Assembly (NCBI GenBank): GCA_003184365.1
Contig: NKYR01000039.1
Coordinates: 1 to 64,000 of the forward strand
Reading direction: 5' to 3'
DNA: 64,000 nucleotides
Origin: Evernia prunastri
Taxonomy: Eukaryota; Ascomycota; Lecanoromycetes; Lecanorales; Parmeliaceae
This document shows, piece by piece, positions 21,793 to 33,396 of this stretch. Each line of letters starts with the position of its first letter. Positions within the stretch are counted from its first letter, which is position 1. A program made the position numbers and the translations under genes. The notes below the pieces were generated by a model, which was not told where the DNA came from, made no database searches, and worked only from the letters and a program-made list of their open reading frames with translations.

Positions 21793-21958
21793 TGTGACTC
21801 GGCCACCGGAGCTATCATGGCCACCGGAGCTTCCATGAGATTCCATGAGATTTCAGCCTAGCCCTATATTAGCCGACAGCCCCTTAAGGGCTGCTCGGGG
21901 TCACCTGTTCTTCTGGTTCCTTACCTTTCGTCTTGTACACCTAGCCAAGTCACGTACA
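21793..21958. repeat. GC-rich island in AT-rich DNA, candidate solo LTR
   Basis: Starts TGTGACTCGGCC and ends AAGTCACGTACA, so it has TG..CA ends with near-inverted termini (TGTGACT / AGTCAC). It is about 166 bp, of normal GC content, inside strongly RIP-decayed sequence, and contains CTAGCCCTATA like the second island at 24927. No clear target duplication flanks it. Confidence 0.4.
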
Positions 21959-24926
21959 TAGACAATGTATTAAGCTTCGTTCCTTGTCACAAATTAATTA
22001 ATCGAGCAAAAGCGAAGAATATCAAATTCTTTACGATCAAATTCAGAAAAGTCAATAACGTTATCCCCAGCCATGGCAAAGAAAGTGTATTTTATATGAT
22101 CTCTGATGTATACATTATTTGAAATAGAACTAAATTCACGTTCTATAAGTCTCTTTTGAAGAAGAATAAGAAAACTCTTTTTGAGATCGATGAAATCTCA
22201 CTTAAGATTCTTGATATAAAGACGACGATACTCTCTATCATTGTAAATGATAATATCACCGAGATAGAGCTGATCGGAATCTATTATATATCGAATATAG
22301 ACTATAATCTTCTGTTTATTGAAACTTTAAAAGAAAGAGACTGTTATTATACGATTCGAGACGATCGATTTAATGTTATAAACGACGATAAAATGATCTT
22401 TTCGGGAACTCGTGTGAATAAGAGTTATTTGCTGAATTTCAAATACTCTACGTTCTTAAAGATCTTACGATCGTTCATTAAATCACTCGTAAATAACGTC
22501 TCTTGAAATATATAATATCAACGATTAAGTTATCTTAATATGTAGAATATTAAGAGATTAATCGATATATGTGACGATATTAATATGAATAAGATCAATG
22601 AGCTATAAAGAAAGAAGTTTTCTCATAATCTTTACATTTTATACTCTATTAATAAAAAGACTAAGACTTCGTCTCGTATTTTACGTCGTTAAAATCTTCT
22701 CAAACGAGCAAAGAAGAAAGACGAACTAATATATTCGAATCTTACTAATAAAGAGAAGATAAAACGCATCAAGAAAGAATATCGATACGTCGTTTCTATA
22801 ATATGTAATAAAATCGATATACTTTACGTTTTCTCTCTAAAACGAAAATTTAAATTATCTCGAAAGATGCGAGAATTCTTCACTTTTATAAAGAATTAAA
22901 ACACTTCTATCGAATGACTTAATAGCGATAATAAGAATATCTATATCGATATTTCTTGTTAGACTATTTTGAAAGAATTCGATATTCAATAAGAGTTCTC
23001 AATTTCCTACACATCAAATCAAAACGGAATAGCAGAGCGTATCTTTCGAACTCTATTTAAGCGTGTAAAAATTATTTTGAAAGAGATTTAATTGTCTTAA
23101 TTCTTGTAAAAAGAAATACTTAATATTATTATTTATTTGAAGAATAAGTCTCTTTGCAAGACTCTTAATCAAATAACTTCGCATAAAACTTAATATAACA
23201 TCAAATCAAACCTATTTCATTTACATATTTTCGATTGCATATATATAATATATAATAATGATTTCAAGCGAAAGAAGCTAGATAGTAAGAGAATTAGATA
23301 TAAGCTACTCGACTATAAGAGATCGAATCAATATCGTGTGTGGAATATTGCTGAAAAACGTACTATTCGAACTAATTATATTGATTTTGACGATTTTCGT
23401 TCTTCTAAAGAATTTAAGAAGAATAATAACGAAGTCTTTTGAGATTTCTTCGAGCACGAGATCGATTTTTATCAAACTTTAATTTCTAAGTCGGTCGACG
23501 TATTTGATTTTAATGAGACGATCGATAATAACAGCGATTAGATAAAAAACGTCTTTATTATTTTCGAGAATAATAAATTAGATTTCGAGATAGTCTTAGA
23601 TTTAACTACTTCAAATCCTCTCATTCTTTCTACACGCATTCGCACTAAGATTTCAATCGACTATATAAGACTTTATAAAGTTTTTGATAACTACGTTAAA
23701 TCGTTAGATAATCCTTCAGTCAAGCGTGTAGATTTTATAGCAAGAACTTACAAAGTTACAATACATTTATCATCGTCTGTTTCATTAAATGTTTATAAGA
23801 ATCTACGCGATTTCGATAAAGAGAAATGAATAGACGCTTTCACTAAGAAGTTAAACTCTTACAAAAACTTAAAATCGATTATGCTTACCTTCGAAGAGAA
23901 AGAAGATAATTTCAAATCGCTGAATAATAAGACTGAAATTTAATTTAATAGAAGTCATAGTTCGTTATAAGACACGTTGAATTGTCAAAGAATTTAGACA
24001 AATCGAAGATATTAATTTCAATAAGATCTATACAGATATTATTAAATTCATGTTATAACGAATCCTTTTTACTTTGAAAGCGATATACGATTACGAAATT
24101 AAATATTCGAACGTAATTATCGTTTTTCTAAAAATTTTATTAAAGAAGAAGATCTAAATTAAATAGTTTTATACTTTCACTGACGATAATAAGTCTTATA
24201 CATATCGATTGCGAAGAGTATTATACGATCTCAAGCAATCAGTTCATAAATAATACGAGACGCTTCGAACTTTTCTAAAATCTATTAACTTCACTCGTCT
24301 AAAAAACGATTATTATATATTTATTAACGAGAATAAAGTTATTGTAACTATCTATATCGACGATATTCTCTATCTCGCTTGAATTAAGACTCTAATTAAA
24401 ACAATCAAAAATAAGTTCGATCTTCACTTTAAAATAAAGCATTTAGACGATATTTCTTGATATTTGAGTATAACGATAATTCGTAATTGTCTTAATCGAA
24501 TTATATTTATTAATCAAATCAGCTATTCTCGACAATTAATCTTTTAGCTTAATATAATCGACTGTTATTTCATCAAGACTTCTATAAACAATAAAAGCAT
24601 CTTACAAACTTTCTCAGAGAATTATTATACTAATAAAAAGAACGTCGAGATATATCGATCGCTTATTAATGTATTGCAATGACTGATAATCATAACACGA
24701 TTAAATATAATCTATTCAGTTGAGAGATATGAAAGATATATTAACAATTTCGAAGCGAAATATTTTAACGTCGCGAAGCGAATTATCAAATATCTCGCTG
24801 ATAGTCTTAATTTGAATATTCAATATAAATCAAATAACAGTTATAACGATAGTCTAATTAACTAAACAGACTTCGTCTAAGCAAACTGTCTCAATAACTC
24901 TCGTATAACGTTTGAATAACTGTTTC

Positions 24927-25096
24927 TGTTACGACCGTACCCTTGACACACCAAGTGTCCCCCTGAACACCTGCCTAGGCTAGCCCTATAGGGCCTAGTG
25001 CCTAGGGATGGCCTATATCTAGGCCATCCTACCTCCATAGACCTTTCCTCCTTAGCTTGTTATCTTCGTTACATACCACTACGGTTACCACCACAG
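24927..25096. repeat. GC-rich island interrupting the copia RNase H region
   Basis: A normal-GC block of about 165 bp splits the RNase H coding remnant of the copia element. TACGA occurs at 24930-24934 and again at 25097-25101, which could be a 5-bp target duplication. Alternatively the unit TGTTACGACCG..TTCGTTACA (24927-25073) has LTR-like inverted ends. It holds CCTAGGCTAGCCCTATAGGGCC palindromes. It is a nested insertion younger than the main RIP of its host. Confidence 0.45.
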
Positions 25097-25620
25097 TACG
25101 ATCTTTACAGTTTCAGCTATAAAATAATTCAATTAACTAATAGTTTAAGCGTTAGACGCTATATATCGATTTCACTACTAAGATCAAATATGTTATTTAA
25201 GCAAATATAGCTAAAAAGACTATTTTTCTAGTTATATTACTTCAGAGAATAAAATACGAAGACGAGAATATAATCGTTATTAAGTTTATAACAGATAATT
25301 AATCAGCAATAAAGTTCGTTATTAACTCTATTAATCACTCTCATATCATGCACATTCAAAATAAGTATTATTTTATTCGATAATTAATCATCGAGATTAA
25401 AGAGCTAAAGATGATTTATATTAATATCAAAAACATAATAGCAAACGCTCTTATCAAGTCTCTGTCAATATAGAAGTTCTAGATCTTCGTGAGTATACTG
25501 AGACTAGTCATAAGTTCTATAGACTAGATATGCTATGATAATAATCTTCTACATGATAGTGATCTTCTACATAATCGTGATTTCAAAATAAGAGTGTTAG
25601 AAGATTGAATCCTACCTTTC

Positions 25621-27213
25621 CCGCAATGTACGCTATCGCCGCATTGGGCTAGCGCGAGAAATCTCTGAGCCGTACATAGACTGCAGTGCCTCTACCATAG
25701 TACTTTATCAACTACATACTTCTTACACTATGTGCATACATTCCCATATGACAAAGAATACAATGCGCATCAATGAACAATGCAGAGCACGAACGATGCG
25801 GAGCCACGTGTTATAGTAATGCACAGCACCGAATAAGGAAATCAGGGGACAGTGTTCAACTCGAAGCTGAGTCATAGCGAGGATTGAACATGTTGATCAT
25901 TCGGTCAAGTTTGGTGTGTGTAAGATAAGGGTACCGACCTTGCCTATGGAACGTGCCGTTTCGGAGGGTTCGGGCTCGGTTAGCGGGGTGGGTGAGGAAC
26001 AGGTTTCTCGTCGCTTGAGGAAAGGACATCATATGACATCCACTTCCTATCTTGCTGCAGAATTTGCTAAACCTAGTCAATGCTAAACTACGCAATGTAA
26101 TCACCGGAAGGTATGTCGTCCGATGCAACCACATCATTGCATTCTCCAAGAGTTGACTTCTTCACTTGCTCAGTTAAACAGAGCTGAACACAAGATTATT
26201 GGCGCGCGTATTGCAGAAGATGGACCAATTGGTCTTGCACAATGGAAATGTTGGCCCGAAAAATGTGACGAGAAAGCCCTTACCTTCCTCACTCCCCTCA
26301 TGCGAAGTATCTGGACGACAATGGTGGTCGTCCAGTTGCAGCCATTTTCAGATGTTCAGCATGAAATCCGTCTGACTGCAGGAAAAGTCGAACCGTTATT
26401 GCAAAAGCCGTCTGACTGCAGCAAGAGGCACAATTCTCCAAGGAAAGAGGGTGCTGTCTTGATTTATCACTCGCATAGGTAACCCCAAGTGAAGTTAGCT
26501 TTATTCGACTCGCAACTAGATAATTTGCAAGACTCTGTTCGTTGAAAATTTGATGTTGAGTGGACGAAATAGTACCCGGTCAGAGGAGCAGCTAAGGTAC
26601 ATACCAGGTACCTTAGATAGGTAGGGAGGTACTCGGTTTGCCGCGCCAAGCCACTACCAATTCGAACGCTGTTTGTCTAAAGTACACCTCAGTACAGTGC
26701 CCGAAGTTCGGTTGTACGAGTACCTCCGTAGACAATGAATTCAGTCACCTTATATTGTGACAATTATCGCGCATATGTAGACCAGATGATCGCTATAACC
26801 ACTTATCAAGGGTATCATCCTGAATTCATACAGTGTACGGACAAGCATAAGAAGAACGTCACTCGCTTTTCGAAAATCATTGGTAGATTCACAGGCTTGA
26901 TTATTATATCGCGCATAACAGACAGTCTAACAACTGAATTACAGCATCAGCGTATGATCCCGCGTCTTAATTCTTGAGCCAGCTCTCACTCTTCGATTCA
27001 GAGTTATATAATTCTCCAACATCCGCACAGAACCCTTAGCGTAACATTTGAGGCATTCATTTCCGTAGGTGATGAACTCCTCGCACCATTGACAAGAGTC
27101 TGAGATTGCTACTGCCGCTTTTCCATCTACGTTGAGAAAAGAGATCAGATAGGGTGCTATTTTGCGCGTGTCAAGCTTTTCGTCTAAGAACCGGTGCTCT
27201 TCACTCTGGCAAC
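25621..27213. other. Intergenic region, no supported gene
   Basis: Normal base composition resumes near 25610. Only short overlapping frames (up to 119 codons at 26123-26482) without recognisable motifs. A small CCTAGGTA-type patch lies at about 26593-26640. Confidence 0.45.
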
Positions 27214-28927
27214 ATGGTCCCCGATCTCAATAACGAGAGCGAGTTTGCTGTAATGACAGTCGTCATCGCAGCTGGGCTCTCTTACGTTCGTGAACTTCTA
27301 TAATGCGGCCATCGCGTACCCTGACACTCTGATCAGGTCTTGTCGATCGTTATCTACAAATTATTCTTCCATCCTCTAGCAAGATATCCTGGACCTATGT
27401 TCGCCTCACTCACAGATTGGTACTCAGTCTATCATTGCTGGATTGGTGATCGACACCTGGACTTCTACAGGCTGCACTGCAAATATGGTCCGACCCCATC
27501 GTACCCACATCCTTTCTGTGCTTACCAAATATAGGCAAAGTGGTCCGCTTCGGTCCCAATAGGATCTCGGTCAACTCCAGTACGGCATTGCTGAAAATCT
27601 ACAGTACCGCAGCAAACACGACGAAATCGCAGAACTATGAAACATTTCACCGTCTTTTCAAGGTACCCAAGATAGCAACAATAATTGATGATAGAAAGCA
27701 GCACTCTTTTAGAAAACGCTTTCATTCCCAAGCCCTCAGCGCATCATCAATCAATGGTTTGGAACATCTGATTCTAAGGAATCTGCGCAAGTTCTGCCGA
27801 GTTCTTGACGTCGAGTGCTCTGGCGATTGGACTGCAGCCAAGGATATGACTAAATGGATGTCATATCTGTCTTTCGACACAACCGGCGATCTAACATTCA
27901 GTCGCAATTGGAGTCTTATAGAGAGCGAGGAGAATAAAAACATGCCTGCGGTCATCTCTCAAGGACTCGGGGGGCTTAATCTTGTTGGTAAAAGTTGAAC
28001 CCTAGTGCTGACAGTGAAGCTTACACAAACCAGGCCGGCTACATGCCAGTAATATTGAAGCTGAAACTCGACCAGCTTCTCTTCAGGGGATTGTACAAAG
28101 CACAAAAACAGTTCCAGGCATTGAGCAAAGCACAATCAGACTGGCGAATGAAGCGACAAGATTCCGCTATCAGAGACCTATTCACTAATCTACTTGAAGC
28201 TAGGGATCCAATAACGCTCTGTGCTTTGACAGAAGAACAGCTCATCGCTGAGGCAGGGGTTCTCATCGTCGCTGGGTCAGACACAGTAGCAACAGCTTTG
28301 ACGGCTACCTTATTTTACTGCCTACATTATCCCTCAGCACTTTCTCGGCTCCAGGAGGAGATTCGAAGCGTCTTTACTGAAGTTGACGAGATCCAGAGCA
28401 GTCAGCGGCTAGACTCTTGTTCATATCTGCGTGCGTGTATCAACGAAACTCTGCGTTTATCTCCCCCAGTCGGCGCACTTCTGCCGCGCAAGATCCTCGC
28501 CGGTGGCTTGACTGTTGACGATCAGCATTTCCCGGAAGGCATATACATTGGTGTTCCACACTACGCCCTTCATCATTCCGAGCTTCATTATCCCGATCCC
28601 TTTGTTTTCAAGCCGGAACGTTGGATCGTGAGTCCTGACCCAGAATGTGAGATATCGTCCGAAGCAGCGGTCGCTGCTGCGCAATCTGCGTTCTGCGCTT
28701 TCAGCGTAGGTCGGTTTAGTTGCGTTGGTAAGACGCTAGCGTATGCTGAGCTGTCGATAATCTTGGCACGAATGTTTTGGCTCTATGATATGAGGTTGCG
28801 GGGCAGCATTGGTGAAGGCAGCCTAAGCTTGGGTAAGGGTCGGGGAAGAATGAACGAGTTCCAGACCTGGGATGGCTTTACCAGTATGCATGAGGGACCG
28901 ATGGTCGAGTTCAAAGTTCAGTCTTAA
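27214..28927 (+). CDS. Cytochrome P450 monooxygenase
   Basis: Membrane-anchored haem monooxygenase. Four exons fit: 27214-27285, 27337-27487, 27535-27983, 28034-28927, giving 521 residues, a normal P450 length. The N-terminal anchor (VVIAAGLSYVLSIVIYKLFF) is followed by the proline hinge HPLARYPGP. Helix I is AGSDT, helix K is ETLR, the PERW block is FKPERW, and the haem loop is FSVGRFSCVGK with the ligand Cys. The GRF order replaces the usual GxR but occurs in other fungal P450s (compare FGYGRFACPG). The third intron has a weak donor (GTTGGT), chosen because it alone keeps the frame. The UbiA-type gene starts about 675 bp downstream on the same strand, suggesting a joint terpenoid pathway. 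Confidence 0.9.
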
Positions 28928-29601
28928 GCTAAGCTACCTCCCGCATCAACGACTATTACACTCGCAAGAAAGACCAGATTTGGTGCTCGGATCCTTCGGA
29001 CGCTTTTAGCGCCCTAAAGTACATTGTTCCTAATAATTGGCTTGCATGAAGTATGAATGTGAAGTTAAAAACATGCGGTAGTTGTCTCTTGTCAGACATC
29101 GTATGCAAGGCATCGATCGATACGCTCTGAGTCTGGTATAAATGACCCGCAGTCCATGTAACTACGCATCCTGTGTTTTTGAGCAAGCAATTTCCTAGCG
29201 CTTTATGCAAACGCACGGAGATGTGCTCCAAGTCAAAGGATCGATACCTGAATTGATTATGATTGGAGCGATTGCGGTCGAGCTTTGGCAGCATTCTCAT
29301 CCTTGTTTTGCTGGGGACCAGGCCAGGCGAAGGTGGGGGACCATAGTGTCATATATTCCCTCCAGTCCTGGGATATATCTTCTGCCAAGTCTCAAATATC
29401 GAAGACCGAATAAGCCTCCCGACCCAACACAAGTGATCCCATATCTTATTTCGTCATGCCGGAGACAGAGCCAAAACGTCAGGCTGATGAGGTTCAAGTC
29501 TTGAAGCAAAAACTTCAGCTAAAGCTACTGACCTTTTGGAAACCACCTCCCCTGAAAGAGGAGTCGAGCCTCAGTTACGGTTCTAGCTGACGCGCTGTAT
29601 C
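28928..29601. other. Intergenic region between P450 and UbiA-type gene
   Basis: No convincing gene. An ATG at 29456 opens 45 codons (MPETEPKRQADEVQVLKQK) that could be an upstream exon of the UbiA-type gene, but no donor with a matching phase is convincing. Confidence 0.4.
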
Positions 29602-30539
29602 ATGCAGGTGCGCGAGAAAGACACATCTTCTTTGCTCTACTTCCTCGAAACTCTCATGCTCTTCACGATTAGCGACTTCAAGACTTTTGTCATTCCAGAG
29701 AGTGCTTTTGGCCTCTTCGGTGCTCTCTCCGGACCAGTGATGACAACAAACAGGAAGCCAGATCTTCTGACAATAGGCTCCCGCGTCCGTCACGTTGTCC
29801 TGTGGACCTGGCTCAACATCGTTCTGTTCACCGTCTCCAACCAACGGTTGCCCGACGCCGTCAAGGAGGACGCAATCAACAAGCCATATCGCCCACTTCC
29901 GGCAGGGAGGATCACCGGCTCGCAAGCAATGCAGCTCCTTTTCGTTGGCATACCCGTTGTGTTCTTCGCAAGCTTCTATGTTGGTGGCGTAGAAGAAACC
30001 TTGTTACTGACCTGCTTGAACTGGATGTACAACGAGCTCGGCGGCTCGGAGGGCTACGTCGGTCGCAATCTGCTGCTCGCTGCCACCTACGCATGCTACT
30101 GCTCGGGATCCGTCAAAGTTGCCACTGTCACGAATACACCACGCATCGCGTAGCGTACCAGTGGATCGCAACGATCGCAGGAGTCATACCCACAACGATG
30201 CAGGTGCAGGACCTCAAGGACCAAGAAGGAGACCAAGCTCGAGGGAGGAAAACCATCCCATTGGCCCTTGGTGACAAGACCGCACGATGGACCATTGCGG
30301 TTCCGGTGTTGATCTGGTCCGTCACATGTCCTACCTTCTGGTCACTTGAAGCCTTCAGCTTTGCGACATCCCTCGCTTTGGGCATCGTTGTCGCTTTTCG
30401 GATAATTTTGAAGCAAGGGGTCGCAGCAGATCGTTTTACCTGGAAGCTCTGGTGTTTGTGGCTCACATGTCTCTATCTCCTGCCTGTGTTCAAGAACTAT
30501 GACTTTATGTTCAGTTTCCGGGCTGTACACAAAGTCTGA
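29602..30539 (+). pseudogene. UbiA-superfamily membrane terpene cyclase/prenyltransferase, frame interrupted
   Basis: Polytopic membrane enzyme acting on isoprenyl diphosphates. The first part (29602-30140) holds TISDFKTFVIPESAFGLF, then the first Asp-type motif region NQRLPDAVKEDAINKPYRPL and PAGRIT, and LNWMYNELGG. The second part (about 30140-30539) lies in another frame and holds AYQWIATIAGVIPTTMQV, then DLKDQEGDQARGRKTIPLAL (second Asp motif) and the terminal LWCLWLTCLYLLPVFKN. The whole is the length of fungal UbiA-type enzymes, a group that includes the Aspergillus Fma-TC cyclase. Between about 30110 and 30150 the frame shifts; no intron with legal phase keeps both conserved blocks. 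It is either a one-base loss (pseudogene) or a sequence error. Confidence 0.78.
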
Positions 30540-31876
30540 ATTTTTTCAAGAATCACATCATGAGATGGGAGAATTCTAAGAATTCGCATATTTCAAATGG
30601 AGAAATGAATTTCGTCTAGCGCTTCTCGTTTATACTCGGAAAGTTCAACAATATCGAGTGTTCTATTAGTATAGACTGATCCAGAGAAAGACAGCGAAAT
30701 TGATGGTAGGGGAGTAAACAGTCTTCTACTCCTACATTATCTTCTAAGGGAAGAGCACATGTTATATCTTGGCAATGTTTAGAGACATCGGACTTCATAT
30801 GCAGTTTCACAGCACGGGCTCGGTTTTTCTGACAACATCCTGGCGTAAATAAGCATAGCGGTACGCCAGAGAAGCCTACGCCCTGCACCCGTGACAAAAT
30901 ATCCACTTCTTTTCGTACGCTGCCGGCCTCCGTCATCAGCGCCCTTTTAGGAAACCGCAATCGGAGATGTACTCAGTGAAGACCCTGTGATTTCCAACAA
31001 TGTTGTCAACAATGAAGGTTGATATTACGAGGTTGAGAGCGAAAAGTAACTTAAATGGTTGATCCATTAATTAAGCCGTACTGGAAACCCAACTAATTTA
31101 CCCCACGGGCTTCGCATGCGTCAACCGCCCAGCCAGAAAGAATCGTGACTCGGAGGAAACGGCTGACGACTGATGCAAGGAGCCGTGGTTTTGCGGACCT
31201 GCTCGGCAGTCCTGCGCGGTTCTTTGAACTGAAGGAATGCCGAGCGAATATGCCAGCGGCAGACTATGTCGCTGTTAGAATGAGCGAGAGCGACTGACTG
31301 TACTCAGAATGAACCGACTGGTTACTCACCGCGAGGAAAGACCTTGGTCCTTAGTTTTTTCACACTTCTGTTCTCTTGGTCTTGGGATTTGAGGTGCTGA
31401 CGGGCGGTGATGGTTGTTTGGAGGTCTGTGTGGTATCGGTGTGGATTAATGGGGCTGGTAGTTATCGATTGGGTTTAAACCAAAGGGTAATCAAGAGTAG
31501 GAAAAATGGGGGTGGGTGACCTGTCTAAAGCTTCTCGTAGGCGTTGGAGAGCTCTTGGAGCCTCTTTAGGGTTCGGCGTGGATAAGGAGTATGATTGATA
31601 CGAGGAACGCGAAGAGATGAAGTGAATGAGTGCGGTAACATGTTCTGTTGCAGTTGTACTGTGCATCGTCGCAATCATAAAGATGCTGCTGGTTCGGAGT
31701 CTAAGTCACGTCTCTATTTATCAACTCGATGCAGCCGCCACAGCATACACAGGCGCAAACCTCTGCCCTCGCCTCCGTGACGCCCTCGTGGCCGAACGGC
31801 GAATCTTGAAAGATCAGATTACCGTTGACCCGTCCAATGTTCCCCGCCAGAATCCGTTCTTCGAAAATCTGCCGCC
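30540..31876. other. Intergenic region, no supported gene
   Basis: Only short frames (longest about 116 codons, antisense or downstream of RTA1). 31626-31876 lies just beyond the 3' end of the RTA1 gene and may include its 3' untranslated region. Confidence 0.45.
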
Positions 31877-32810
31877 CTATGCAAATGCCACAATCTCGCT
31901 CGGATGCCATACGTTCAAAATCACCATGACCGCCAACATCAGCAGCGCATCAAATATGTATAAGATGCACTCATGATCCAACAGGAATCCGTCGTTGCCC
32001 TGGGCATATTCCACCACTCGGATGATGTTCCGCACCATAATTAGTCCACTCGTTGCATACAACACTTTCAGATGTTTTCGCCAATGGGACACCTCTGCTT
32101 TTGCGGATTGAGCGGTTGGGCGCACGCGCATCGCACGGTCGAAGGCTACCGCTACAGCAATAAAGATGCCGAAGAAAATAAGCTGGAGCACAAGCCCGCC
32201 AACGATGATGTTTGCGCCCAGCGTCACGCTGCTGCTTTTTCCTTGTGCCATGATACCGCCACCTTAGAATTCGGTCAGCATTCTGTCTACCAAGCGACAC
32301 AATCGCCCGCATTGTCCGAGGGAAAGGCTCTCTCTCTCACCTCCAGCTACCACGAAAAATGACACTACGTCTCCGGTCACGAAGGTCCTCGTCAGCCACC
32401 GCGGACTGATAAGGCACCGGTCTTCCGCGCCGACGCTTTGAATGATCCTGGAAAGCGACATGTATATGCTCGCGGCGAAAAACACGGGCGCGAGCAGGAG
32501 CAGCAGGCTTTGCATGATGTACGGCCCGATCGTCCAATCGTGGCCCTCGTGGCTGGACATTGCGCGCCCGATGTAGCCGACGAATTCAACTGCAGGCTTC
32601 TTGATTAGCGACTTGGGTCTTTTGTTTGGAAGCGTGTGCGTAGGACGGCTTACAGCAGCCGCCTATGACTATGGGTAGCAGGTACCAGGCGCGCGTGCGG
32701 AAAAGCTGGTAGGTGTGGAGGAGGGTTGTTAGTGCGAATAAGACGATGAAGATCAGGGCGGCTGCTAGGGAGGGATTGTAGGCGTAGAGGTGGAAGGTGG
32801 TGTCTGCCAT
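31877..32810 (-). CDS. RTA1-family membrane protein (lipid-translocating exporter type)
   Basis: Seven-helix fungal membrane protein; relatives (Rta1, Rtm1, Rsb1) are linked to resistance to toxic lipids or sterol analogues. Three exons fit: 32810-32654, 32589-32341, 32262-31877, giving 263 residues. Family blocks in order: LYAYNPSLAAALIFIVLFA, FVGYIGRAMSSHE, WTIGPYIMQSLLLLLAPVFF, LTRTFVTGDVVSFF, GANIIVGGLVLQLIFFGIF, MVRNIIRVVEYAQG and FDALLMLAVMVILNVWHPSE. The C-terminus stops soon after the last helix, a little shorter than many relatives. Divergent from the Zn2Cys6 gene at 33397. Confidence 0.9.
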
Positions 32811-32814
32811 GTTT

Positions 32815-32847
32815 TGAGGAGGAGGAGGAGGAGGAGGAGGAGGAGGA
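32815..32847. repeat. GGA trinucleotide microsatellite
   Basis: About ten consecutive GGA units immediately upstream of the RTA1 start codon, i.e. in its leader or promoter. Confidence 0.9.
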
Positions 32848-33396
32848 CTGTTGACTGGGGTGTGGGCTTATTCTTTCTTCGTGCAGACTCGAGCGACGGG
32901 GGAAATACGGGAAAGTGCGCAAAGGGAATCTCGATCGCTAAGGTTGAAGTCTGGGTGTCAATGGTACTTGCTCGTAAGGAAGAATGCGAGAGCTTGTAGG
33001 TCTATGTTCTCGGAGGAACGAGGCACGATACTTATACCCATCCATAGCTTCCCAGGCTGCTGAAACTGTATGATATCTGTGCATCGTATCTCGTACGCCA
33101 AACCCTTTTCTTGGTGGCTCACAGAACTCGTCGTATTGATCGTACACTAGGCCTTTCAGAGAGTGGCATCGTATTTCGTCGTAGACTTGACTTCTTAAGG
33201 TCTAGCGCTTTCGGATGTGCTGCGCTTGGCATCGCTTGGCGGATTGAAATGTTTCGTGGTTCGGCCCTTCTATTCTTCGATTATGGTATAGTATCTCTCT
33301 CTGATATATTGCAAACCTTGCAAATCAAATTCTTCATATCAGGTCTAGTCATCAATCTTCGCGCTGCCTTGTTGATGGCGTTCCTGCCTACATATC
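32848..33396. promoter_or_regulatory. Shared divergent promoter region of RTA1 and Zn2Cys6 genes
   Basis: Both genes start outward from this stretch. It has no long supported frame. I did not identify a clear CGG-spaced palindrome typical of Zn2Cys6 binding. Confidence 0.45.

Larger units (their letters stand above)
21446..25620 (+). mobile_element. RIP-decayed Ty1/copia retrotransposon
   Basis: Very AT-rich, with stops throughout, but the plus-strand order of copia Pol domains is readable. A protease/pre-integrase region lies at about 22156-22506 (YISNIDYNLLFIETLKE). Integrase is at about 22980-23090 (YTSNQNGIAER, matching the YTPQQNGVAER block). Reverse transcriptase is at about 24200-24450 (LYDLKQS; YIDDI in place of YVDD). 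The RNase H side is at about 24640-25450 (YRSLINVLQ; AKRIIKYL; DNQSAIKF; HIQNKYYFIR). Stops such as TGA and TAA sit at conserved Trp/Gln positions, as RIP produces. Gag and both LTRs cannot be delimited. Confidence 0.85.

Noticed and set aside
22150..22510. A 116-residue AT-coded gene at 22156-22506
   Set aside because: It is the protease-region remnant of the RIP-decayed copia element.
28700..28740. Inactive P450 because the haem loop reads GRF instead of GxR
   Set aside because: The GRF order occurs in other fungal P450s and the ligand Cys and all other motifs are present.
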